From Marinitoga hydrogenitolerans DSM 16785 (GTDB lineage: Bacteria > Thermotogota > Thermotogae > Petrotogales > Petrotogaceae): 64,000 nucleotides of DNA. The notes under the pieces were generated by a model that had not been told where the DNA came from, searched no databases, and was given only the letters and a program-made list of their open reading frames with translations. A program made the position numbers and the translations under genes. This document shows, piece after piece, positions 35,029 to 44,037 of this stretch (positions are counted from its first letter, which is position 1; every line of letters starts with the position of its first letter). The stretch spans positions 1 through 64,000 of the forward strand of contig NZ_FQUI01000002.1 in NCBI RefSeq assembly GCF_900129175.1. The letters are read 5' to 3'.

Positions 35029-36903
35029 ATGAAAAAACTAAAATTAACAATGGCACAAGCTTTATTAAAATTTTTAGATAATCAATATGTGGAATTTGAT
35101 GGAAAAGAATACAAATTTATAAAAGGAATTTTTGGTATTTTCGGACATGGAAATGTATTAGGAATTGCAGAAGCTTTAGAAAACATGAAAGATTTGTCAT
35201 TAAAATTTTATCAGGGTCATAATGAACAAGGAATGGTTCATGCAGCAACTGCTTACGCGAAACAAAAAAACAGATTAGAAATTTTTGCCTGTACTAGTTC
35301 CATAGGACCTGGAGCGCTAAATATGGTAACAGCTGCAGCAACTGCTACTGTAAATAAAATACCAGTATTATTGTTACCTGGAGATATTTTCGCTTCAAGA
35401 CAACCTGATCCTGTATTACAGCAATTAGAAATGCCTAATAATTATAAAATGGTTGCTAATGATGCATTCAAATCTGTAAGTAAATATTGGGATAGAATAG
35501 AAAGACCTGAACAATTGATGTCAGCAGTAATAAATGCTATGCGTGTTTTAACGGATCCTGTTGAAACTGGAGCTGTTACATTAGCCTTACCCCAAGATGT
35601 ACAAGGAGAAGTATATGAATATACATATGATTTTTTCAGAAAAAGAGTATGGATAATTGAAAGAAGAACTCCCAACTATGAAAGTTTGAAAAAAGCGGCT
35701 AATCTTATATCAAATAAGAAAAAACCGTTAATCATTGCAGGTGGCGGTGTCCATTATTCATTTGCATATGATGAATTAAAAGAATTTGCTGAAACATTTA
35801 ATATTCCAATTGGGTTTACTCAAGCTGGAAAAGGTGCATTAGTATGGGATCATCCGTTAAATATGGGTGGAATAGGTACAACAGGAACATTAGCAGCGAA
35901 TAAATTAGCAAAAGAAGCTGATTTGATAATAGCAATTGGAACAAGATTGATGGATTTCACTACCGCTTCTAAAACACAATTTCAAAATAAAAATGTGGAA
36001 TTTTTGAATATTAACATTTCAAGATTTGACGGCATAAAATTAGATTCAACATTACTTTTATCAGATGCTAAATTGGCATTAAAAGAATTAAAAAAAGAAC
36101 TTGAAAAAAGAGAATACAAATCCGGATATACTCAAAAGTATATTTCTTCATTAAAAAATAAATGGAATGAAGAAGTTAATAAATTATATTCTTTAAATTC
36201 TAAAAAAGGTATTGTTCAAACAAGAGCTTTAGGGTTAATTAACGAATTGTTTAATGAAAATGATATTATAGTTGGAGCTGCTGGAAGTTTACCTGGAGAT
36301 TTACATAAACTTTGGAGATGCAAAGGTATTAAAACTTATCATCTTGAATATGGTTTTTCTTGCATGGGTTATGAGGTTGCCGGAACTTACGGGGTAAAAC
36401 TAGCTGAACCTAAAAAAGAAATTTGGACTATGATCAGTGATGGTAGTTATATAATGTTGCATTCCGAACTTGTGTCTTCAATCCAAGAAGGAAAAAAGAT
36501 TAATATTATCATGTTTGATAATGGAGGATTCCAATCTATAAACTCTCTACAAAAAGGTCATGGAAGCGAAAAAGGATTTGGGAACGAATTAAGATATAGA
36601 AATTCAAAAACTGATAAACTAGATGGAGAATATATGAAAATTGATTTTGCCAAAAATGCTGAAAGTTATGGAGCAAAAGCTTTTTATGTTGACACCATTG
36701 AAAAATTAGAAGATGCTTTAAAAAAAGCACGAGAATCGGAAATTAGTACTCTTATTCATATAAAAATTATACCTGGAACTCAATCTTCAGGATATGAAAC
36801 TTTTTGGAGAGTTGGTATTGCTCATCATTCTCAAAACCCTAAAGTTATTGAAAAGCAAAAGGATCATGATGAATACTTACAAAAATATGCAAAAGATTAT
36901 TGA
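35029..36903 (+). CDS. iolD: 3D-(3,5/4)-trihydroxycyclohexane-1,2-dione hydrolase (ThDP-dependent)
   Basis: IolD opens the inositol-derived ring diketone to 5-deoxy-glucuronate. The 624-residue ThDP enzyme of the acetolactate-synthase fold starts LTMAQALLKFLDNQY. It has GIFGHGNVLGIAEAL, the catalytic Glu in YQGHNEQGMVHAA, IGPGALNMVTAAATA and the ThDP motif SDGSYIMLHSEL ... NIIMFDNGGF. The ATG at 35029 is chosen because GAGGAGG lies 8 bases upstream. It begins 2 bases after the iolB stop. Confidence 0.95.
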   Translation: MKKLKLTMAQALLKFLDNQYVEFDGKEYKFIKGIFGIFGHGNVLGIAEALENMKDLSLKFYQGHNEQGMVHAATAYAKQKNRLEIFACTSSIGPGALNMVTAAATATVNKIPVLLLPGDIFASRQPDPVLQQLEMPNNYKMVANDAFKSVSKYWDRIERPEQLMSAVINAMRVLTDPVETGAVTLALPQDVQGEVYEYTYDFFRKRVWIIERRTPNYESLKKAANLISNKKKPLIIAGGGVHYSFAYDELKEFAETFNIPIGFTQAGKGALVWDHPLNMGGIGTTGTLAANKLAKEADLIIAIGTRLMDFTTASKTQFQNKNVEFLNINISRFDGIKLDSTLLLSDAKLALKELKKELEKREYKSGYTQKYISSLKNKWNEEVNKLYSLNSKKGIVQTRALGLINELFNENDIIVGAAGSLPGDLHKLWRCKGIKTYHLEYGFSCMGYEVAGTYGVKLAEPKKEIWTMISDGSYIMLHSELVSSIQEGKKINIIMFDNGGFQSINSLQKGHGSEKGFGNELRYRNSKTDKLDGEYMKIDFAKNAESYGAKAFYVDTIEKLEDALKKARESEISTLIHIKIIPGTQSSGYETFWRVGIAHHSQNPKVIEKQKDHDEYLQKYAKDY

Positions 36904-36917
36904 TAGGAGGAATTTTT

Positions 36918-37814
36918 ATGTTAAAAAAAGATGATATTAAAATTGGCATCGCCCCAATTGCATGGACAAATGATGATATGCCAGAACTTGGTGGAGATAT
37001 ATCATTTGAACAGTGTATAGATGAAATGCAAAAAGCTGGCTATGAAGGTACTGAAATCGGAAATAAATATCCCAAAGATCCAATAAAATTAAAGTCAGAG
37101 TTAGAAAAAAGAAATTTAAAAGTAGCCAGTCAATGGTTTAGCACATTTTTTACTGTTGATAAATTTGATAAAACAATTGAAGATTTTAAAAAACATATGA
37201 ATTTTCTAAAAGCTGTTGGTGCTGAAGTTATCGTCGTTGCCGAATGCGGAAAATCCATTCATGGCAATATAAATATACCTTTACACAAAAACAAACCTGT
37301 CTTTAATGATGAAGAATGGAATAAACTCGCTAAAGGTTTAAATATTCTCGGCAATTTAGCAAAAGAAAAAAATATGAAAATAGTATATCATCATCATATG
37401 GGAACTGGAGTTCAAACCTATGAAGAAATTATTAAATTAATGGAATTAACAGATCCAACAAAAGTTTTTTTATTACTTGATACAGGTCATATTGTATTTT
37501 CAAATGGAGATCCACTTAAATTAATAGAAAAATATCCTGATAGAATTAAACACATTCATTTAAAAGATTTAAGAAAAGATATATTAGAAAAAACTTATAA
37601 AGAAGATTTGAGTTTTTTAAACGCAGTTAAAGAAGGTGTATTTACTGTTCCTGGTGATGGTATGATTGATTTCAAACCTATTTTTAATAGTTTAAATAAA
37701 ATAGATTATAAAGGATGGTTAATAGTTGAAGCTGAACAAGATCCAAAAAAAGCACCACCATTAAAATTTGCTTTAAAAGCACGAAACTATATTAAAAATC
37801 TAATAGGATTTTGA
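36918..37814 (+). CDS. iolE: 2-keto-myo-inositol dehydratase
   Basis: IolE removes water from 2-keto-myo-inositol to form the cyclohexane-dione. The 298-residue xylose-isomerase-type TIM barrel begins KIGIAPIAWTNDDMPELGG, a hallmark of IolE. It contains the metal-site segments YHHHMGTGVQ, LLDTGHIVFS and HIHLKD, and ends with WLIVEAEQDPKKAPP. The ATG at 36918 has ATAGGAGG upstream. It sits between iolD and iolG. Confidence 0.95.
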   Translation: MLKKDDIKIGIAPIAWTNDDMPELGGDISFEQCIDEMQKAGYEGTEIGNKYPKDPIKLKSELEKRNLKVASQWFSTFFTVDKFDKTIEDFKKHMNFLKAVGAEVIVVAECGKSIHGNINIPLHKNKPVFNDEEWNKLAKGLNILGNLAKEKNMKIVYHHHMGTGVQTYEEIIKLMELTDPTKVFLLLDTGHIVFSNGDPLKLIEKYPDRIKHIHLKDLRKDILEKTYKEDLSFLNAVKEGVFTVPGDGMIDFKPIFNSLNKIDYKGWLIVEAEQDPKKAPPLKFALKARNYIKNLIGF

Positions 37815-37823
37815 GGTGATATT

Positions 37824-38837
37824 ATGGATAAAAAACTTAAAATTGGTGTAATTGGAGCAGGAAGGATTGGTAAAATTCATGCAAGGAATATTGCCAAATT
37901 AAATAATGTTGAATTAATAAGTATTGCTGATATTAATGTTGAAGCAGCCAAAGATTTAGCAATAAAAGTTGGTGCAAAAAAATATTTTTCTGATTTCCTA
38001 AAAGTGATAAACGATGATGAAATTGATGCTGTTGTTATTTGCTCGCCAACTAATACTCATGCAAAGCTAATAATAGAAAGTGCAAAAGCTGGAAAAGATA
38101 TATTTTGCGAAAAACCTATAGACTTTGATATAGAAGTTATCAAAAAAGCTTTGGAAGTTGTTAAAGAATGTGGAGTGAAATTACAATTGGGCTTTAATAG
38201 AAGATTTGATCATAATTTTAAAAAAATCAAAGAATTAATACAAAATGATGAGTTAGGAAAACCTCATATTATAAAAATTACATCTAGAGATCCAAAAGCA
38301 CCCCCTCCTGAATATGTAAAAACTTCTGGAGGAATTTTCATGGATATGACCATACATGATTTTGATATGGCAAGATATCTTGCTAATTCGGAAGTAGAAG
38401 AGGTTTTTGCTGTGGGTAATGTTTTAATAAATCCAGAATTTGAAGAATTACATGATTTTGATACTGCTGTTATAACATTAAAATTTAAAAACAATGCCGT
38501 ATGTCTAATAGATAATAGTAGAGAAACTTCATATGGTTATGATCAGAGAATTGAATATTTTGGAATTAAAGGATGTGCTATTGCTCAAAATGATAAACCT
38601 ACCAATACTATAATATTAAACGAAAAAGGGGTTTTATCTGATAAACCTTTATACTTTTTTTTAGAAAGATATATGAAATCATTTGAAGAAGAAATAAAAG
38701 AGTTTGTTAATTCTGTATTAAACGGTAAAAATGTTCCTGTTTCTGGAGAGGATGGTTTAAAAGCCACTTTAATCGCTAAAGCTGCTTTAATTTCCGCAAG
38801 AGAAAACCGCCCTGTAAAAATGGAAGAACTTTTATAA
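37824..38837 (+). CDS. iolG: myo-Inositol 2-dehydrogenase
   Basis: IolG oxidises myo-inositol to 2-keto-myo-inositol with NAD. The 337-residue GFO/IDH/MocA protein shows the Rossmann motif GVIGAGRIGKIHARN, the catalytic Lys in FCEKPID, and the conserved GGIFMDMTIHDFDMARYL with Asp/His catalytic residues. It is last in the operon, just before a strong terminator. The family also contains other inositol dehydrogenases (scyllo-inositol, D-chiro-inositol), so stereoisomer preference is open. Confidence 0.92.
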   Translation: MDKKLKIGVIGAGRIGKIHARNIAKLNNVELISIADINVEAAKDLAIKVGAKKYFSDFLKVINDDEIDAVVICSPTNTHAKLIIESAKAGKDIFCEKPIDFDIEVIKKALEVVKECGVKLQLGFNRRFDHNFKKIKELIQNDELGKPHIIKITSRDPKAPPPEYVKTSGGIFMDMTIHDFDMARYLANSEVEEVFAVGNVLINPEFEELHDFDTAVITLKFKNNAVCLIDNSRETSYGYDQRIEYFGIKGCAIAQNDKPTNTIILNEKGVLSDKPLYFFLERYMKSFEEEIKEFVNSVLNGKNVPVSGEDGLKATLIAKAALISARENRPVKMEELL

Positions 38838-38850
38838 GAAGAAATTTTAT

Positions 38851-38885
38851 AAAAAGATGGCGAGAAAATTTCTCGCCATCTTTTT
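38851..38885 (+). terminator. Strong intrinsic terminator of the inositol operon
   Basis: A 17-base perfect inverted repeat (AAAAAGATGGCGAGAAA 38851-38867 with its complement 38869-38885) ends in TTTTT. It closes the lacI-gap-pgk-dmlA-tkt-iolBDEG operon. Confidence 0.93.
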
Positions 38886-38978
38886 GTTAATCAGAATCTA
38901 AAGGGAGGATTACTTAAATATAAGATGACATGCTTTTATTTATATTGAAAAATAAATCTACTTCAAAAAATTAAGAAT

Positions 38979-39692
38979 TTATTCATCAACTTCCTTCAAT
39001 AATTTAAGAAGTGATGGATAATGTGTGGTGATTCCATCCACATTCATACGAATCATTTTTTTCATATCTTCTTTTCTATCTACAGTCCAAACTTGAACAA
39101 ATAATCCATTTAAATGTGCATTATAAACAAGGTTTTCATTACATAATTTATAATTTATATTAATTCCAATTGCTCCAGTTTTAATTGCAATCTTTATTAA
39201 TGTTTTATTAAAAATACTAATATCTTCTTTGGTTAAATATTCAAATTCTTGAGAATTCAAAAAAATAGCATAATTATCATCCAATTCTCTTAACTTCATA
39301 ACCCACGATGAACTACAACCACTAAAAATTATTTTTTCTGTGTAATTTAATTTTTTTAATAAAGTAATTACTGGCTCTATAACATCCTCACTTTTTAAAT
39401 CAAGGTTAAGATGTATCTTCATATTTATATCTTTTAAAACCTCTTCTAATGAAATAACTCCATTTTTTCTTAAAATGTTATTTATAACATTTGATGTTTT
39501 TTCAAAATGCCCAGAATTTTTATAAATAAATGGGTCATGTGATAAAACCAACACTTTATCTTTACTCATATCAATATCAACTTCAATAATATCTGCACTG
39601 GAATTAATTGCTGAATATATATGTTCAAAAGAATTATCTTCTGTATCATTACAACCAGAATGAGCTGTTATTAATGGCTTTAATGCTTTCAT
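38979..39692 (-). CDS. Glycerophosphodiester phosphodiesterase-family protein, divergent active site
   Basis: This 237-residue GDPD-fold TIM barrel lacks a signal peptide, so it acts inside the cell on an imported substrate. The two catalytic His (His11 in TAHSGC, His52 in LSHDP) and the metal ligands Glu37/Asp39 (IIEVDI) are kept. The usual HRG reads HSG, and the PENT metal-ligand motif reads EDNS, with Asp for Glu. The C-terminal VQVWTVDRKEDM and GITTHYP match the family. It is the last gene of an ABC operon beside the inositol operon, so glycerophosphoinositol or di-myo-inositol phosphate are candidate substrates. This is inference. Confidence 0.8.
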   Translation of the reverse strand: MKALKPLITAHSGCNDTEDNSFEHIYSAINSSADIIEVDIDMSKDKVLVLSHDPFIYKNSGHFEKTSNVINNILRKNGVISLEEVLKDINMKIHLNLDLKSEDVIEPVITLLKKLNYTEKIIFSGCSSSWVMKLRELDDNYAIFLNSQEFEYLTKEDISIFNKTLIKIAIKTGAIGININYKLCNENLVYNAHLNGLFVQVWTVDRKEDMKKMIRMNVDGITTHYPSLLKLLKEVDE

Positions 39693-39701
39693 ATATTCCT
39701 C

Positions 39702-40802
39702 CTAAAAAAGAAGATTTTCTCCTGTGTTTTTATCAAAAAGATGAAAATTAGTATCTGGAAATTTTAAATATATATCATCATCTATTTTTAATTCATACTT
39801 TTCATCACTGATTATTTTAAAAATATTGTTTCCTAATTTGATATTATATATAATTTCCCTTCCTAAAGGTTCAAGGATATATACCTTTGATTTAAAAGAA
39901 TTTCCTTCTTCTTTCTTAAACCTTATTTTAATATCTTCTGGTCTCAATCCCATCAAAACATTTTTCTCACTTATTTTATTTATTTTTTCTTTTATTTCCT
40001 TATTAACTATTTTTATCTTAATATCATCTTCAATTTTAATATAAACATCCTCACCTAATTTTATAATTTCAACATCTATTATATTCATTGACGGAGTACC
40101 AACAAATCTTGCTACAAATATGTTTTTTGGTTGATTATATATTTTATCCGGAATATCAAATTGCATCAACTTACCTTTATTAAATACAGCAATTCTATCA
40201 GCCATTGTCATTGCTTCAATCTGATCATGAGTAACATAAACAGAAGTTATTCCTAAATCATGTTGCAACTTTTTGATTTCTGCACGCATATAAGCTCTTA
40301 ATGCAGCATCTAAATTAGATAAAGGTTCATCAAATAATAAAATTTTAGGTTTTTTTACAAGAGCTCTAGCAATTGCAACTCTTTGCTGTTGTCCTCCTGA
40401 AATTTGATTAGGTTTTCTATCTAGTAATTTACCAATATCAAGATTTTTAGTTACATCTTTTACTTTCTTATCTATTTCATTTTTATCCATTTTTTTTGCT
40501 TGAAGTGGGAATGCAATGTTTTCATATAATGTCATATGAGGATATAATGCATAACTTTGAAAGACCATACCGATTTCTCTATCTTTCGGAGGAACTTCAT
40601 TTACAACTTGATTGTCAAATAAAATTTCTCCTCCTGTTGGCTTATATATTCCTGCTAACATTAACAATGTTGTAGTTTTACCACATCCAGATGGCCCTAA
40701 AAACACTACGAATTCTCCATCATTTATTTTTAATGAAACATCATCTACAGCTTTAACATTTCCAAAATGCTTTTTTAAATTTTTTAATTCAATTGTTGCC
40801 AT
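39702..40802 (-). CDS. Carbohydrate ABC transporter ATPase (UgpC/MsmK/MalK type)
   Basis: This 366-residue importer ATPase has Walker A GPSGCGKTTTLLMLAG, Q-loop VFQSYALYPHMTLYENI, signature ISGGQQQRVAIARAL, Walker B ILLFDEPLSNLDAALR and the H-loop YVTHDQIEAM. A C-terminal TOBE-type regulatory domain (MGLRPEDIKIRF) follows. It is the only CUT1-type ATPase in the window and may also energise the ATPase-less importers at 21234, 48438 and 63339. The ATG at 40802 is preceded by GAGTGAT; nine extra upstream bases in frame are discarded. Confidence 0.93.
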   Translation of the reverse strand: MATIELKNLKKHFGNVKAVDDVSLKINDGEFVVFLGPSGCGKTTTLLMLAGIYKPTGGEILFDNQVVNEVPPKDREIGMVFQSYALYPHMTLYENIAFPLQAKKMDKNEIDKKVKDVTKNLDIGKLLDRKPNQISGGQQQRVAIARALVKKPKILLFDEPLSNLDAALRAYMRAEIKKLQHDLGITSVYVTHDQIEAMTMADRIAVFNKGKLMQFDIPDKIYNQPKNIFVARFVGTPSMNIIDVEIIKLGEDVYIKIEDDIKIKIVNKEIKEKINKISEKNVLMGLRPEDIKIRFKKEEGNSFKSKVYILEPLGREIIYNIKLGNNIFKIISDEKYELKIDDDIYLKFPDTNFHLFDKNTGENLLF

Positions 40803-40814
40803 AAATATCACTCC

Positions 40815-41681
40815 TTAACCTTTAGTACCCGTTATATTAACTTCTAAAAGATATTTGTTTGTAAGTAAAAAGAATATTAATGTTGGTATTATGTAAAATA
40901 AAGAAATGGATGTTAATAAACCATAATCTACAAATCTGAAATCTCCAATTATTCCTTTTATATATCTTGACAAAGTCCAGGTTTGTTGGTTTAAAATAAA
41001 TGTATTTATAAAAACAAACTCTGACCATCCAGAAAGAAATCCAAAAATCGCAGCAACTGCAATACCTGGTTTAACTAAAGGTAAAATTATTTTCCTAAAA
41101 ACTTGTATTCTGCTATAACCATCAACCAAACCTGCCCATTCTATTTCCCATGGAAGTTGATCATAAAAACCTTTCATAATCCACGAGCCCCATGGTATTT
41201 CTAAAGCAGCCTTTAATAAAATGACTCCCCATAAAGTATTGATTAAATTTAGCGTATTCAATACATAATAAATAGCAACCAAAAGAGAAACTGCAGGAAA
41301 TGAATGCAATACAAGAATACTTTTTAAAATAGGAACTCTACCCTTAAATTTAAACCTTGAAAGTGCATATCCAGCAAAACTCGATACAAAAACTTCAAAT
41401 GCCATTACAAGAAAAGCTACAATAAAAGTATTAAAAGTTACAGACCAAATATTAGGGTATCCTTTAACAGATTCCCATAAAAACCTCCAATGCTCTAATG
41501 TGAATTCAGTAGGAATTATTCCATATTTCATTCCTTTCGAAAAAGAACTTAATATAAGCCATAAATAACTCAAAATTATTGGAAGACTAATAGTTATTAA
41601 AATAAAATAAACTATTATGCGTATTATTTTTTCTTTTTTCCTTTGAAAAAAAGTTATTTTATATTTTTTATCACTCATCAT
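40815..41681 (-). CDS. Carbohydrate ABC transporter permease (MalG type), probable inositol-compound importer
   Basis: This 288-residue membrane subunit has six helices. Its CUT1 coupling loop, EWAGLVDGYSRIQVFRKIILPLV, departs somewhat from the usual EAAxxDGA. The C-terminus ends LEVNITGTKG. It overlaps its partner permease by 4 bases. It belongs to the operon of a DeoR regulator, TM0415-like kinase and GDPD protein, suggesting an inositol-containing substrate. Confidence 0.88.
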   Translation of the reverse strand: MMSDKKYKITFFQRKKEKIIRIIVYFILITISLPIILSYLWLILSSFSKGMKYGIIPTEFTLEHWRFLWESVKGYPNIWSVTFNTFIVAFLVMAFEVFVSSFAGYALSRFKFKGRVPILKSILVLHSFPAVSLLVAIYYVLNTLNLINTLWGVILLKAALEIPWGSWIMKGFYDQLPWEIEWAGLVDGYSRIQVFRKIILPLVKPGIAVAAIFGFLSGWSEFVFINTFILNQQTWTLSRYIKGIIGDFRFVDYGLLTSISLFYIIPTLIFFLLTNKYLLEVNITGTKG

Positions 41682-42598
41682 GAATCAACCTCTATTCTAG
41701 GATCTTCCATCATATTTTCAAATTTAAAGATTTTCAAATAAATTAATGAAGCCACAAATCCTAATACTACTAAAACTAAAGACAATGCCGCACCATAACC
41801 AAATCTAAAATTTTCAAATGCTGTATGATATGTATATAATGCCCATACTTCTGTGGAAAACACAGGACCTCCATCAGTTAATATTAGAATATATTCAAAT
41901 GATGTTAAAAGTGACAATGTTTGATATGCTGTTGTAAAAAGAATTTGCCATTTTAAAATAGGTAAAATTACCTTTCTAACTGTAAAAAACCATCCTCCAC
42001 CATCAACTTTTGCAGCATAAATATAATCGCGTGGTATTGATTTTATTGCTGAAGTAAATAAAATCATCCCAAAAGAAGCTCCAACAAACCCATTTGCAAA
42101 TATAATAATTAACATTGGGTGAGCACTCAAAAAGTTTATTGGCTCTTTCCCAAAAGCTTCTGTCCTTATACCATTTATCATACCAAACTTTGTTGGGTCA
42201 AATATCCATAACCATAACAATGAATAAACTACAGAAGGGGTTAATCTCGGCAACATCCATAACAATCTAAAAACCAACCCTCCATTTTCATCAATAGAAG
42301 TTGTTAATAATGATAAAACTAATGCCAACCCTACATTAAAAAAGGTTAATGTTAAAAGCACATATGTAAATGTATTTTTTATAACTATTGGAACTAAAAA
42401 ATCAGAAAACATATCTTTAAAGTTAGTGAATCCATGAAAATCCCAATTAAAAGAATAATCCATATCAGTGAAAGATAGAATAAAAGTTAATATTGCTGGT
42501 ATAACAAAAAATACTATTACAAGTAATATACCAGGAAATAAAAAGAAAAAGAGCGATAACTTTGTACCTTTTTTATAATTTTTTTTAGAAATATTCAT
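41678..42598 (-). CDS. Carbohydrate ABC transporter permease (MalF type)
   Basis: This is the partner permease, 306 residues, with six or seven hydrophobic segments and a coupling loop reading YAAKVDGGGWFFTVRKVILPIL. It lies after a stem-loop that separates it from the binding-protein gene. Together with the gene at 40815 it forms the membrane channel of the importer. Confidence 0.9.
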   Translation of the reverse strand: MNISKKNYKKGTKLSLFFFLFPGILLVIVFFVIPAILTFILSFTDMDYSFNWDFHGFTNFKDMFSDFLVPIVIKNTFTYVLLTLTFFNVGLALVLSLLTTSIDENGGLVFRLLWMLPRLTPSVVYSLLWLWIFDPTKFGMINGIRTEAFGKEPINFLSAHPMLIIIFANGFVGASFGMILFTSAIKSIPRDYIYAAKVDGGGWFFTVRKVILPILKWQILFTTAYQTLSLLTSFEYILILTDGGPVFSTEVWALYTYHTAFENFRFGYGAALSLVLVVLGFVASLIYLKIFKFENMMEDPRIEVDS

Positions 42599-42623
42599 TA
42601 TATCACGACCCCTTTACTTTAAA

Positions 42624-42650
42624 TACTCTCTCTCCTAAAGAGAGAGAGTA
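42624..42650 (-). other. Stem-loop between binding-protein and permease genes
   Basis: A perfect 11-bp stem (TACTCTCTCTC with GAGAGAGAGTA) and 5-base loop start 6 bases after the binding-protein stop. It has the same position as the unrelated stem-loop at 23002 in the galactose operon and probably the same role in favouring receptor expression. Confidence 0.7.
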
Positions 42651-42656
42651 ATAAAA

Positions 42657-44009
42657 TTACTTTTTAATAATAACATCATCTTTCAATCTTGATTTCAAAG
42701 TCATTTCAACAAATCTAATTGCTTGATCTGGTGTAAATCTTCCTGCTTCTAAAGCTGTAATTGCATCAAAAATAGCTTTATTATATTCATCAAATCTATC
42801 ATTATTTGGTATAAATGATGTATATGGTAATAAAGCAGTTACTTTTTTCGTAAATTCATCTTTTGCATAGTATTGATTACTCATTTCTTCAAATCTTATA
42901 GCTAAATGTCCGCTATCTATAGCATGTTTAGCATTTAAATCTGCTGCTGAAGCTAATGTTATCAATAATGTTGCTAATTCTGGATATTTGGATCTTGAAG
43001 TAACCATGTATACAACTGGATGTGATAAAGTGTTTCCAGGTTTTCCTTTATAAGCACTTGGTGTTAATGAAAAAGCAAATTTTTCTTTTATATCTTCATT
43101 TGTATATCCAAACATTTTTTTCCATTCTGCAACATTCCATGTGCCTCCCATATGGAATAATACATTACCTTCAGGACCAGCAAAAGAACTATGAACCGAA
43201 TTCCAAGGTGTTCCGATTAAAGTTTTTGGTGTAATTTTATATTTGTTTGATATATCATAGAAGAACTGGAATGCTTTTCTCATATTTACTTCATCAAAAA
43301 CTAATTTATTAGTAGCTTGATCATATATTTGTGCTCCAAAAGATGTAAAAATTTGGAAATAATCTATACCTTTTGAAGGTCTATGCCATAATCCCCATTT
43401 TACAACACCCATTTCAATACCTTCTTGAGCAATTCTAACTAAATCGTATAATGTATATTCTCCTGTATTAAATTTATTCATCATATCATCTATTTGAGCA
43501 TCTGTATAACCCATTTCTCGCAATTTATCTCTTCTAGCATATAGTGGTCTTGCTTCTGTATCTTGAGGAATTCCATAAATCTTACCTTTAAACTTTGTTG
43601 ATTCCCATAAAGAAGGAATTATATCATACAATCCTAAATCCCAAAATTTTTGAACATAAGAGTCTATAGGTATTATATATTTTGCTGCTGCCCACATTCC
43701 AATATCATCATGCCCACTGGTTATAATATCTATTTGTTGCTTTCCAGATTGAAATGCTATCAATGCTCTTTGTTTGTATGATCCCCAATCAGTTGAATCA
43801 AAAGATACTTCTAAATCTATTCTTATATCAGAACCTGCCGTTTCAAGCATCTTATTTAATCTCTCTGCTGCTTTTTCTAAATTAACTTTTCTATTAATCG
43901 ACGGATCATCTGGTCCTACTGTCCATGCTACCATTTTTATGGTTTTAACACTAAACATCATGGTACTAACAATCATCAAAACTACCAATAAAACACTAAG
44001 TTTTTTCAT
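42657..44009 (-). CDS. Sugar ABC transporter substrate-binding protein, probable inositol-compound receptor
   Basis: This 450-residue periplasmic receptor has a signal peptide (MKKLSVLLVVLMIVSTMMFS) and the mature start VKTIKMVAWTVGPDDPSINRK. Typical CUT1 receptor segments follow (GKIYGIPQDTEARPLYARRD, FHMGGTWNVAEWKK). Binding specificity cannot be read from sequence. The kinase encoded just upstream is of the TM0415 type, found with inositol genes in T. maritima, which suggests inositol or an inositol phosphodiester. It lies 28 bases after the kinase gene. Confidence 0.85.
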   Translation of the reverse strand: MKKLSVLLVVLMIVSTMMFSVKTIKMVAWTVGPDDPSINRKVNLEKAAERLNKMLETAGSDIRIDLEVSFDSTDWGSYKQRALIAFQSGKQQIDIITSGHDDIGMWAAAKYIIPIDSYVQKFWDLGLYDIIPSLWESTKFKGKIYGIPQDTEARPLYARRDKLREMGYTDAQIDDMMNKFNTGEYTLYDLVRIAQEGIEMGVVKWGLWHRPSKGIDYFQIFTSFGAQIYDQATNKLVFDEVNMRKAFQFFYDISNKYKITPKTLIGTPWNSVHSSFAGPEGNVLFHMGGTWNVAEWKKMFGYTNEDIKEKFAFSLTPSAYKGKPGNTLSHPVVYMVTSRSKYPELATLLITLASAADLNAKHAIDSGHLAIRFEEMSNQYYAKDEFTKKVTALLPYTSFIPNNDRFDEYNKAIFDAITALEAGRFTPDQAIRFVEMTLKSRLKDDVIIKK

Positions 44010-44037
44010 ACCAATCCCTCCTGAAATGATTTATTTT

